40,580 bases of DNA from JAAZPT01 sp034180455 (lineage in GTDB: Bacteria > Bacillota > Clostridia > Christensenellales > Aristaeellaceae). Of this stretch, positions 25,601-32,523 are shown piece after piece. Within the stretch, counting starts at the first letter, position 1, and the number at the start of each line of letters is the position of its first letter. The DNA lies in contig JAXFOG010000019.1 of NCBI GenBank assembly GCA_034180455.1, positions 1 to 40,580 on the forward strand, written 5' to 3'. The notes below the pieces were generated by a model. The model worked only from the letters and a program-made list of their open reading frames with translations. It had not been told where the DNA came from and did no database searches. The position numbers were made by a program, and so were the translations under genes.

Positions 25601-26203
25601 GGTAGTGTGAATGTAAATGCTATAAATGAATATAGTGAGTTGCAGACCCGTCATTCAGAATTGATAGTTCAAAAGGAAGACCTGCAAAAATCTATTGATG
25701 ATTTAAATAAGATAATAAGCATATTGCTGAAAAATATGGAAAAGCAATTTGTAGAAAGTTTCAGTAAGTTAAAAGAATACTTTTCCGAGACATTTTCTGA
25801 GCTTTTTGGTGGTGGCAACGGCGAATTAAAATTGACTGATCCTGACAATGCTTTAGAATGTGGCATAGAGATAATAGTACAACCACCAGGTAAGAAAAAG
25901 CAGATGCTAAGCTTATTCAGTGGTGGAGAGCGCTCTCTTACTGCAATAGCTTTGATATTTGCCATGTTAAAACTTCGTCCATCTCCATTTTGTATATTTG
26001 ACGAGATAGAAGCTGCATTGGACGATGCAAATATTAATAATTTTGCTGATTATCTTAAACTATTTTCGGACAACACTCAATTTATTGTTGTTACACATAG
26101 AAAAGGAACTATGGAACGTTGCGACTCTTTGTATGGAATAGCCATGGCAGAGAAGGGCGTTTCCAGCGTATTGAGTCTTGATATTAGCGATTATAATAAT
26201 TAG
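22640..26203 (+). CDS. smc: Chromosome segregation ATPase SMC
   Basis: SMC is the core of the bacterial condensin, extruding and organising chromosomal DNA with ScpA and ScpB. The 1187-residue protein has Walker A GPNGSGKSN (31-39), coiled coil, a hinge domain (about 505-670, containing VYGTLASIINVPKEYEIAID and the MHSGGSITGGSV glycine motif), returning coiled coil, the C-loop LSLFSGGERSLTAIAL (about 1090) and Walker B FCIFDEIEAALDD (about 1117). It overlaps rnc by 11 bases. ftsY, which usually follows smc in Firmicutes, is not here; a DUF368 gene takes that place. Confidence 0.98.
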   Translation: MRLNKLILNGFKSFCNKTEFVFPKNITGIVGPNGSGKSNIADAVRWVLGEQNPRLLRGGKMEDVIFNGTQKKKAMNFCEVSLIFDNDDHSLHPDYLEIMVTRRVYRSGESEYEINNSPCRLKDIIELFSDTGIGKEGYSIIGQGKIDEILSRKTEDRRAVFEEAAGINYYKLKKRESELKLSRAEENLLRINDIAYEQERMLGPLLEQANNAKKYLALSEELKDLSAALFLVDYDRLNAKEKLNEKNLAAIEIDIAEFEKNVSDLRKLIETEQQNSIKYEETASIIAEKVILANKHLVETREIKNNSEFELEKNKENVSRLNEELNEIAQKRTNITSDDDSVRIRTEEIKSKLEQAEKELFEHEKNLENEHNKFLEITSNLENSKEKLIENMNSLNKSESSKARFLAIKEQMQERASDLESSLSKLKEANSAFQKKYDEIQSSYDKEEKLKAEEDNKLSLINKSLEETILSMRKLKLQIDEINNNISAKSSRLKTMQDLAKSYEGYSPAVKYAMQCAKRRNMDKVYGTLASIINVPKEYEIAIDMVLGGALQNIVCEDEESAKILIEDLRKSSAGRATFLPISSVLPYNINSNELKNISRDSYIDTASNLISYDPKFKNIVENLLGRTLIIKSIDDGISIRRNNCKLRMVSLIGDVMHSGGSITGGSVRTKNSGFLSRNRLLNELSEEIKGESSKLELTKNQYLTLADKRENLETDRQKLGLLCHEREVNLIKLNEALKAAVNDSNSFNEKEEELQNAINSLKQSISDIENSLSSVTREHSDIEKENAELNERINILDSEHTKQERIYSDMQELMLSIKLNHSNIEHEFQQLKKDENTKQNILSEYKAKEESIKNEINNLRYTFDILLENSSKALQDLKSEEDALESLENEQREIERNRSESSKKIRSMQEEEKNISKSHLKSLDRKHSLEIQISNISSEKKLLCDNLWTRFELTYSGAERFRQNEKFDKAAAQTRVNQINEDIKALGSVNVNAINEYSELQTRHSELIVQKEDLQKSIDDLNKIISILLKNMEKQFVESFSKLKEYFSETFSELFGGGNGELKLTDPDNALECGIEIIVQPPGKKKQMLSLFSGGERSLTAIALIFAMLKLRPSPFCIFDEIEAALDDANINNFADYLKLFSDNTQFIVVTHRKGTMERCDSLYGIAMAEKGVSSVLSLDISDYNN

Positions 26204-26211
26204 GAGGAAAA

Positions 26212-27090
26212 ATGAAATTCTTATTTGATATTCTTCGTGGAGCAGTGATTGGCATTGCAAATATTATACCTGGGGTGTCAGGTGGAACTATGATGGTATC
26301 AATGGGTATATATGATACTTTAATTTATTGCATAACCCATATATTCAAACAGTTTATAAAAAGTCTAAAAATTCTATTTCCATATTTACTGGGAATGTTG
26401 ATAGGTATTGGTGGAGGCTCTATTATTCTAAGCTATGCTTTTGATGTATACCCACTTCCAACAAACACTGCTTTTATAGGCCTCATTTTGGGTGGAATAC
26501 CTGCAATAGTTAAAAATCTTGATAAGAAAAAAATAAATAAAGTTGCAATTAGTATTTGTCTAGTATTTTTTGCGCTAATTATATTGTTGCAATATGTAAA
26601 AGTTCAAAGTGGAGCAGTTAATCATGAAATACAGCCAGGATTGGTCACCGCTATTGTTATGGTATTTCTAGGTGCTATCGCATCAGCAACTATGGTAATA
26701 CCTGGCGTATCTGGATCAATGATATTGGTTCTGCTTGGTTATTATGATTCTATACTTGCTACTATCTCAGGATTTATACTTGCTCTAAAGAATTTTGATT
26801 CTGCGCTTATATTGCATTATCTAGCTATTTTGTTGCCTTTTGGAGTAGGTGTTTTACTTGGTATATTCTTAATTGCAAAACTTATTGAGTATCTGCTTAA
26901 AGAATTTTTTACCTATACATACTCTGGAATATTGGGTTTAGTACTTGCAAGTCCTATTGTAGTTCTTATGAATGTTGATTACAGTACAGTAAATATCACA
27001 CACATTATTATTTCAATAATTACATTCGCTATTGGATATTTTGTAGCATATATGTTATCTGATAAAGAAGGACATGAAATAATCAAATAA
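26212..27090 (+). CDS. DUF368 membrane protein, PopT-type undecaprenyl-phosphate translocase
   Basis: A 292-residue protein with about eight membrane segments and the DUF368 internal repeat: NIIPGVSGGTM (about 18-27) and MVIPGVSGSM (about 161-170). Members (PopT) were recently shown to return undecaprenyl phosphate across the membrane for reuse in wall synthesis, alongside DedA-family UptA. The assignment to that role rests on the domain. AGGAGG precedes the ATG, 8 bases after smc, so it is probably the last gene of the plsX operon. A terminator follows. Confidence 0.88.
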   Translation: MKFLFDILRGAVIGIANIIPGVSGGTMMVSMGIYDTLIYCITHIFKQFIKSLKILFPYLLGMLIGIGGGSIILSYAFDVYPLPTNTAFIGLILGGIPAIVKNLDKKKINKVAISICLVFFALIILLQYVKVQSGAVNHEIQPGLVTAIVMVFLGAIASATMVIPGVSGSMILVLLGYYDSILATISGFILALKNFDSALILHYLAILLPFGVGVLLGIFLIAKLIEYLLKEFFTYTYSGILGLVLASPIVVLMNVDYSTVNITHIIISIITFAIGYFVAYMLSDKEGHEIIK

Positions 27091-27098
27091 ATATATTA

Positions 27099-27127
27099 AA
27101 ATAGCTGATTTTTCAGCTATTTTTTAT
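27099..27127 (+). terminator. Terminator of the plsX-smc-DUF368 operon
   Basis: AAATAGCTGA (27099-27108) pairs perfectly with TCAGCTATTT (27113-27122) around TTTT, then TTTATTTT. Confidence 0.9.
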
Positions 27128-27200
27128 TTTATTAATATGATATTTAATTTTTTATTCATTATTTTATGCTATATTAAGTCAATAATCTTAAATAAAGTTA

Positions 27201-27229
27201 TTGACACTGTAATATTTTTGTAATATACT
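27201..27229 (+). promoter_or_regulatory. Promoter of the 27262 cell-wall protein gene
   Basis: A perfect TTGACA (27201-27206), 17 bases and TATACT (27224-27229). The transcript start near 27236 leaves a leader of about 25 bases. Confidence 0.8.
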
Positions 27230-27261
27230 AGACTTGAATAGTTGTATATGAGGTGACGGTT

Positions 27262-29475
27262 GTGAAATATAGACGTTTTAATTTTTTATACGCCATTGTG
27301 TCTGCAATGCTATGCGTAGCTCTATTATCTACCACAATTTATGTGGGTGCATCGGCAGGTGCAATTTATAGTTTTGGCACGGTAAATGTTGGTGGACTTA
27401 ATGTGAGAAACAATGTTAACGGCAAATCATTTGCTCAGCTTTCTCGCAATACTGTGGTACAAATATTACAGACTCTTACAAGTCCTCAAAATCATGTTTG
27501 GTATGCCATATATGTTCCTGATCAAAGGATCAGTGGATTTGTTTTGGCGTCATATATTACTCTCATGTCACCACAAGCGAGCGCGTCTTATGCAACAAAT
27601 AATTCTGCAAAAATATGGAATGGATCTAATAACAATTCTATAACTAATGCACTAGGTTATGTAAAAATAAATAGTTCAGGAACAAATCTTCGTGATAGAG
27701 CTAATGGAAACGCTATTACTAAAGTAGATAGAGATCTAGTGTTTGCTTATTATGCAATTGAAAAAGTAGGTGGATATGACTGGTACAGAATATATTCCCA
27801 GCAATATGGTTATGTGTATGTTAGAGCAGATGCTGTAACTCCAACAAATGTTTCTGGTAGCGCATCAGTTCCAGTTCAGCCTTCCGTTCCTCAGGTACAA
27901 AGTATATATGGTACCGTAACAACCACTCTGGATAAAGTAAATGTAAGACAAGCTGCAAGAGTAAATGCCACAAGAATTGGTAGAGTAGCTATTGGTAATA
28001 CTTTTGCATTAAAGGAAAGTCCTACAACTGCTGATGGCTTCACATGGTATAAAATAGATGCAGGTAACAATGTTATTGGATATATACGTGGAGATTGTGC
28101 TAGGTTTAATAACAACGCAAGCAACACACCTCCAGTTAATCCTCCAGCAGTTAATCCTCCAATTGTTAACAATGGCAATACTACCAATGAGGGTATAGGA
28201 TATGGAATAGTGGTAACACTTCCTGCAGCATCATTAAGGCAATCTCCAGATGGAAGGATAATTGGCTCAATAAATGCTAATCAAAAAATACCTGTATCTG
28301 GACCACCTATTACACAAGGAGCATATACATGGTATCCTGTAAATGTAAACTTGGTACCAGGATATTTAAGAAATGACTCAGTAACCTACACTCCTGGAAC
28401 ACTTAACCCAGGCGTTGTAGTACCAAATCAACCTCCTGTTGTTCCAGGTAACCCAGGTAATCCAGGAGCTCCGAATGGTACTCCAAGCAAAAATCTAATA
28501 ACAATTATGGATAAGGTAAATTTGAGAGTATCTCCATCAAGGGGTAGCAGAGCTGCTTACAATGTTCCTAAGGGAACAGCATTTCCATACTCACGTGAAA
28601 CCTATGCAGGAGGATCTAAGTGGTATAAAATAGCCTATAACGCTTCTGAATTATGGGTAATGGCTTATACTGTAAGAGTATTAAGCACTTCTGAATCAGC
28701 AGGCATTGGCAACATAGGCGGCGTAGAAAATGGCAACAATATTTCTCCAAGTCCAGTAGGCTATGTTACAACTACAAAGGGTGGAGTAAATGTAAGGCAA
28801 ACTGCCGGTGGTAAAACCATTTCCTCTATTGCAAGCAAGGGTACTGTTTTAAAACAATTTGGAACCTCAAGCACAAGAAACTATACTTGGTATAAAATAG
28901 AATTCAATGGAGTAAGTGGATTTGTAAGAGGAGACTGTGTGAGATTAAGCGATGCAAATGGCGGATCACTAAATGCAGGTAACTCAAACCCAAATTCAAG
29001 TACACAAGACATTGGTGGATTCCAATTAGTAAAACCTGTACGTAAGTCTGACTGGAATACAGGCGAGATGAATAGGCTGTGGCCAAGAGGCAGCACATTT
29101 GCTGTATATGATATAAAAACTGGTAAAACATTTAGAGCAAGGCGTTGGGCAGGCGGTAAACATATTGACGCAGAGCCTCTTACAAAAGACGATACATCAG
29201 TAATATGCAGTATGTATGGAGTAAGTAGTGCAAAGCAAATTAACTCAAGACAGCACTGGCAAGGCAGACCTTTGTGGGTAACCATTAATGGAGTAACATA
29301 CTGTGCATCTATGTACGGAGTTCCACATAATATGGCAGGTAACACCATAAAAAACAATAATTTTGATGGTCAGTTCTGCATACATTTTACCAACAGTACA
29401 GGTCATACTACAGGTGCAAAACCTTCTGAGAATCATAGAAGAGCAATAGAAGAAGCATTTGTAAAAGGACAATAA
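27262..29475 (+). CDS. Secreted six-SH3-repeat protein with the novel C-terminal domain
   Basis: The 737-residue protein has a signal peptide (cleavage probably near ASA, about 30) and six bacterial SH3 repeats, each with the (V)NVRxxxxx...WYKI...GYVR pattern. Asn/Pro-rich linkers separate them. The last 150 residues match the C-terminal domain of the 4181 protein: His634-x-Asp636, RPLWVTINGV, YGVPHN (His689) and NNFDGQFCIHF (Cys706, His708), then ENHRRAIEEAF. The SH3 repeats argue for attachment to peptidoglycan. The start is GTG at 27262 with GAGGTG 6 bases upstream. Transcribed alone from its own promoter. Possible roles include wall hydrolase or transpeptidase; neither is shown. Confidence 0.85.
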   Translation: MKYRRFNFLYAIVSAMLCVALLSTTIYVGASAGAIYSFGTVNVGGLNVRNNVNGKSFAQLSRNTVVQILQTLTSPQNHVWYAIYVPDQRISGFVLASYITLMSPQASASYATNNSAKIWNGSNNNSITNALGYVKINSSGTNLRDRANGNAITKVDRDLVFAYYAIEKVGGYDWYRIYSQQYGYVYVRADAVTPTNVSGSASVPVQPSVPQVQSIYGTVTTTLDKVNVRQAARVNATRIGRVAIGNTFALKESPTTADGFTWYKIDAGNNVIGYIRGDCARFNNNASNTPPVNPPAVNPPIVNNGNTTNEGIGYGIVVTLPAASLRQSPDGRIIGSINANQKIPVSGPPITQGAYTWYPVNVNLVPGYLRNDSVTYTPGTLNPGVVVPNQPPVVPGNPGNPGAPNGTPSKNLITIMDKVNLRVSPSRGSRAAYNVPKGTAFPYSRETYAGGSKWYKIAYNASELWVMAYTVRVLSTSESAGIGNIGGVENGNNISPSPVGYVTTTKGGVNVRQTAGGKTISSIASKGTVLKQFGTSSTRNYTWYKIEFNGVSGFVRGDCVRLSDANGGSLNAGNSNPNSSTQDIGGFQLVKPVRKSDWNTGEMNRLWPRGSTFAVYDIKTGKTFRARRWAGGKHIDAEPLTKDDTSVICSMYGVSSAKQINSRQHWQGRPLWVTINGVTYCASMYGVPHNMAGNTIKNNNFDGQFCIHFTNSTGHTTGAKPSENHRRAIEEAFVKGQ

Positions 29476-29486
29476 AAAAGTTATTA

Positions 29487-29510
29487 CCCCCAATTCAATT
29501 GAATTGGGGG
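29487..29510 (+). promoter_or_regulatory. Perfect palindrome masking the next gene's ribosome binding site
   Basis: CCCCCAATTCAA (29487-29498) is followed at once by its exact complement (29499-29510), whose GGGGG is the best ribosome binding site for the 29522 start (11 bases upstream). No T-run follows. It may be a terminator for the 27262 gene, an RNA hairpin limiting translation of the pseudouridine synthase, or both. Confidence 0.55.
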
Positions 29511-29521
29511 ATTTAAATATT

Positions 29522-30433
29522 ATGAAGCAATTACATAGTAAAATAGGATATAACCCTAATATTTTTTTAGAATATCATATAAGTGAAAAATCATTTTCAA
29601 AGTCTATTAAGCAATATTTAAAGGCAAATCTAGATTTTAGTACAGAACTAATAAAAAGGGCTAAGTATAGAGGACAAATATTGCTCAATGATCGTCCTAC
29701 AAAAGTAAACGAACTTTTGCATTATGATGATTTGATTACTATACACATTCCTGAATATGGGCATGCTCCTTGCAAGCCATATAGCATTGAACTGGATGTT
29801 GTTTTTGAAGACGAAAATGTGCTAATACTAAACAAGCCAGCGCCTCTTCCCTGCCTTTGTGGCCCAAATGATATTGGGAATACTTTGCAAAATGCAGTAT
29901 ACAGCTATTTTAATATGCCAGAAAATTTTTTATATCGTCCGCTTAACCGTCTTGATTGTGGCACAAGTGGTCTTATGCTTATTGCAAAAAATGCTTATGC
30001 GCAAAGTGTATTACAGAATAAATTACACACCGATGAATTTAAGAGAGAGTATATAGCAATTGTAGAAAACTTTGTTCTGAAAGATCAAGGAATAATAGAT
30101 TTGCCTATTACTAGAAAAAGCAATACGACTTATATGGTATCTACTAATGGAAAGCCATGTAAAACAGAATATAAAGTTATAAGTAGAATAGATAATCTAG
30201 CTATGTTAAGCATAAGGCTGCATAGTGGTAGAACTCATCAGATAAGGGTACATTTTTCTCATTTAGGTTCCCCTATTGTAGGAGATTATATATATGGTCA
30301 AAGATCAAGTATACTAAAGGACAGATTTGCATTACACTCATTTAGTATGGATGTAAAATTGCCAAACTACGATAATATTTTGCACTTTGAATCTGATGTA
30401 CCAAGTGAAATAATGAAAATTTTTCATAAATAA
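29522..30433 (+). CDS. RluA-family pseudouridine synthase
   Basis: This 303-residue enzyme isomerises uridine to pseudouridine in rRNA or tRNA. It has an N-terminal S4-like RNA-binding region (about 25-80), then the catalytic domain with RPLNRLDCGTSGLMLIAK. The catalytic Asp145 is present, though the usual HRLD reads NRLD. LHSGRTHQIRVHFSHLGSPIVGDYIYG is the classic RluA C-terminal motif. The target site cannot be told among RluA, RluC and RluD types. An in-frame TTG at 29504 lies inside the palindrome; the ATG at 29522 is preferred. It converges with purC. Confidence 0.9.
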   Translation: MKQLHSKIGYNPNIFLEYHISEKSFSKSIKQYLKANLDFSTELIKRAKYRGQILLNDRPTKVNELLHYDDLITIHIPEYGHAPCKPYSIELDVVFEDENVLILNKPAPLPCLCGPNDIGNTLQNAVYSYFNMPENFLYRPLNRLDCGTSGLMLIAKNAYAQSVLQNKLHTDEFKREYIAIVENFVLKDQGIIDLPITRKSNTTYMVSTNGKPCKTEYKVISRIDNLAMLSIRLHSGRTHQIRVHFSHLGSPIVGDYIYGQRSSILKDRFALHSFSMDVKLPNYDNILHFESDVPSEIMKIFHK

Positions 30434-30461
30434 AAAAGACGAAATCATTTTTCGTCTTTTT
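30433..30461. terminator. Bidirectional terminator between the pseudouridine synthase and purC
   Basis: AAAAAGACGAAA (30433-30444) pairs with TTTCGTCTTTTT (30450-30461). It has A/T tracts on both sides, so it can work for both converging genes. It overlaps the last five codons and stop of purC. Confidence 0.85.
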
Positions 30462-31176
30462 CAAGCTCTGCGCTTAGTATTCTATTAAGCAACTCCCTAT
30501 ATGATTCGTCTATATCACCTAGGCCCCAGCGAAATCTATCCATATCCAAAGGCTCTTCTGTTTCTGCATCCCACAGTCTAGAGTTGTCTGCACTAATATC
30601 GTCAGCCAAATAAATATTTTCTTTTTCATCTCTACCAAACTCAAGGTTTACATCAATTAAACTGATTTTTTCTTTGTTTAGGAAATTCTTTAAAATTGTA
30701 TTTACTCGTAAGGCTATATTCTTTATTTGTGCTACTTCTTCAGGGCTTGCAATTTCCATTTCTTCAATATGGGTTTCATTTACAAGAGGATTTTTAAGCA
30801 CAGCATCTTTTACACACATTTCAATTATTGGTTTTTTAAATATTTTGCCAAGATACCAAGCCATTCTTGCACTTAACGAGCCTGCAGCTCTATTTCTGAC
30901 TTTAACAATCAAAGGAATCATATCTAGTTTTTTTACAAGAAGCTTATTTTTATCAATCTTCTTTATAAAGTGTGTCTTAATTCCTTCACTCTCTAATATT
31001 TTGTAAAGGCATTCACACACAGCTGCATTTACCATTCCTTTACCCTCAATTTTGGATCGTTTAAGACCTCCAAAAGCAAGAGCTTGATCTTTAAAAGCAA
31101 TAACTATAGCATTATTGTCATCTGTAGCAAACAGCTGTTTACTTTTACCATCATACAATAACTCTTTTATCTGCAT
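30445..31176 (-). CDS. purC: Phosphoribosylaminoimidazole-succinocarboxamide synthase
   Basis: PurC (SAICAR synthase) joins aspartate to CAIR with ATP in purine synthesis. The 243-residue protein has the N-terminal LYDGKSKQLFAT and DQALAFGGLKRSKIEGKG, VKVRNRAAGSLSARM, LKNPLVNETHI, IDVNLEFGRD and LADDISADNSRLWD. Length is normal. Several usually strict positions are altered (for example VNLEFGRD for the common VDFKLEFG), so it is a divergent member. It stands alone, with no other pur genes nearby. AAGGGG precedes the start, and a promoter lies at 31201-31229. Confidence 0.93.
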   Translation of the reverse strand: MQIKELLYDGKSKQLFATDDNNAIVIAFKDQALAFGGLKRSKIEGKGMVNAAVCECLYKILESEGIKTHFIKKIDKNKLLVKKLDMIPLIVKVRNRAAGSLSARMAWYLGKIFKKPIIEMCVKDAVLKNPLVNETHIEEMEIASPEEVAQIKNIALRVNTILKNFLNKEKISLIDVNLEFGRDEKENIYLADDISADNSRLWDAETEEPLDMDRFRWGLGDIDESYRELLNRILSAELEKDEK

Positions 31177-31200
31177 ATTTACACCCCTTTACCATGTAAT

Positions 31201-31229
31201 AGTATAGCTTTTATACTTAAATTCTTCAA
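31201..31229 (-). promoter_or_regulatory. Promoter of purC
   Basis: On the minus strand TTGAAG (31224-31229), 17 bases and TATACT (31201-31206). Transcription would begin near 31195, about 20 bases before purC. Confidence 0.65.
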
Positions 31230-31288
31230 TCTATAATATGTCCTTAATTTTACCTAATAATTAATTATTATTTTTTTTTATTTTTTTC

Positions 31289-31317
31289 TTGACATTGAAT
31301 AAAATATGTATTATACT
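31289..31317 (+). promoter_or_regulatory. Promoter of the metNIQ leader and operon
   Basis: A perfect TTGACA (31289-31294), 17-base spacer and TATACT (31312-31317), preceded by a long T-rich tract (31270-31288) that could act as an UP-like element. The transcript would start near 31324, about 35 bases before the leader ORF. Confidence 0.85.
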
Positions 31318-31358
31318 TCCACATATTGAACGATGAGCAACGGAAGGAGAGTCGCACT

Positions 31359-31445
31359 ATGAAAAATAATTTAACATGTGCAATGGGTATGATGATGATG
31401 TGCGCTGATTCTTCTGCGTACTGTTTGTCGTGCATTGTATATTAA
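31359..31445 (+). CDS. Methionine-rich leader peptide of the metNIQ operon
   Basis: A 28-codon ORF preceded by a strong ribosome binding site (GGAAGGAGA, 31342-31350, spacing 8). It begins MKNNLTCAMG and then has Met at codons 11 to 14 in a row. With codons 1 and 9 there are six Met in total, plus Cys at 7, 15, 22 and 25. It ends CIVY. Too short and odd in composition for an ordinary protein, it lies between a good promoter and an intrinsic terminator in front of the methionine transporter. Ribosomes short of charged tRNA-Met would stall on the Met run. I infer a regulatory leader peptide. An independent role for the Cys/Met-rich peptide is not excluded. Confidence 0.85.
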   Translation: MKNNLTCAMGMMMMCADSSAYCLSCIVY

Positions 31446-31487
31446 TTTTCTTAATTTATTAATACACCTGCTTGCATACAGTATGCA
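31374..31487 (+). promoter_or_regulatory. Alternative pairings of the met attenuator (protector and antiterminator)
   Basis: Segment 2, TGCGTACTGT (31415-31424, leader codons 19-22), has two partners. Upstream it pairs with segment 1, ACATGTGCA (31374-31382, codons 6-8), over 9 bp with one bulge and two wobbles. Downstream it pairs with ACAGTATGCA (31478-31487) over 10 bp with one wobble, and those bases are the loop and right arm of the terminator. A ribosome stalled on Met codons 11-14 would cover segment 1 and leave segment 2 free. The downstream pairing then blocks the terminator. Pairing positions are read directly; stabilities were not calculated. Confidence 0.7.
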
Positions 31488-31498
31488 AGCAGGTTTTT
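31466..31498 (+). terminator. Intrinsic terminator (attenuator) between leader ORF and metN
   Basis: ACCTGCTTGCATA (31466-31478) pairs perfectly with TATGCAAGCAGGT (31482-31494) around CAG, leading into a five-T run. It lies 20 bases after the leader stop and 11 bases before the AAGGAG of metN. No SAM (S-box) or T-box features are visible in 31177-31515. Confidence 0.93.
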
Positions 31499-31515
31499 AA
31501 TTTCAAGGAGTAAAT

Positions 31516-32523
31516 ATGTCGGATATTCAAATTAAAATCAGAAATCTTTGTAAGGTGTACTCAAGTCCTATTGGATCTGTAAATGCAATAAACAATGTAT
31601 CTCTTGATATACATAAGGGTGATATATATGGAATTATTGGCATGAGTGGAGCAGGAAAAAGCACTTTAATAAGATGTATAAATGCATTAGATGTTCCAAG
31701 CAGCGGAGAAATTTATTTTGACGATGTTAATATCCACACCATGAGTCATAATGAATTGCGTAAAGCTAGAAAAAGAATGGCGATGATCTTTCAATCATTT
31801 AATCTGCTAATGCAAAGTACTGTTCACAAAAACATTAGATATCCAATGGATATCTCTGGAGTGCCTAAAGACAAGGCTAACAAAAGGGTTACAGAACTTC
31901 TTAAAATAGTTGGGCTAGAAAGTAAGGCTAATGTTTACCCTTCGCAGCTAAGTGGTGGTCAACGTCAAAGAGTAGCAATTGCAAGAGCTCTTGCAAGCGA
32001 TCCAGAAGTGCTATTATGTGATGAAGCAACTAGTGCATTGGATCCAATGACTACTCAAAGCATACTTGATTTACTTAAAGACATAAACAAAAGGCTTGGA
32101 ATCACTATTGTTATTATTACTCATGAAATGGCAGTAATAAGGCAAATATGCAACAAGGTGGCAATACTTGATAATGGTAATCTTGTAGAACAAGGTAGTG
32201 TAGATAGCGTATTTATGAATACAAAGTCTAATGCTGGAAGAAGACTTTTCGGAATTATCAACGATGAAAATAACCATCCAATAAATAAGCCATATTATAG
32301 AATAGTATTTGATGGTGAAAAAAGTACAAACGAGCCTATAATCTCAAGGCTTTCAAGGGAAATAGGAATAGATGTGAATATTTTAGCCGCCGATATGAAA
32401 TATCTTAATGAAAAAACCTATGGGCAGCTAATGATTGAAAAGACTGAAGATCCTATCAAGCAAAAGAAGATATTTGACTATCTAGAAAATATAAATATTA
32501 AAATAGAGGAGGTAAATCCATAA
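31516..32523 (+). CDS. metN: Methionine ABC transporter ATP-binding protein MetN
   Basis: MetN hydrolyses ATP to drive methionine import through MetI. The 335-residue protein has Walker A GMSGAGKST (42-50), Q-loop FQSFNLLMQSTV, signature LSGGQRQRVAIARAL, Walker B VLLCDEATSALD and the His-loop IITHEM. The C-terminal NIL domain (about 260-335, RIVFDGEKS and FDYLENINIKIEEV) is the regulatory domain that binds methionine and inhibits transport in MetN. AAGGAG lies 5 bases upstream. Its stop overlaps the metI start by one base. Transcription appears controlled by the upstream leader attenuator, matching a methionine substrate. Confidence 0.95.
   Translation: MSDIQIKIRNLCKVYSSPIGSVNAINNVSLDIHKGDIYGIIGMSGAGKSTLIRCINALDVPSSGEIYFDDVNIHTMSHNELRKARKRMAMIFQSFNLLMQSTVHKNIRYPMDISGVPKDKANKRVTELLKIVGLESKANVYPSQLSGGQRQRVAIARALASDPEVLLCDEATSALDPMTTQSILDLLKDINKRLGITIVIITHEMAVIRQICNKVAILDNGNLVEQGSVDSVFMNTKSNAGRRLFGIINDENNHPINKPYYRIVFDGEKSTNEPIISRLSREIGIDVNILAADMKYLNEKTYGQLMIEKTEDPIKQKKIFDYLENINIKIEEVNP

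Noticed and set aside
31177..31515. SAM (S-box) riboswitch or T-box ahead of metNIQ
   Set aside because: I looked for S-box core motifs and the T-box conserved sequence with its antiterminator bulge. None is present. The leader ORF and three-way pairing explain the region better.
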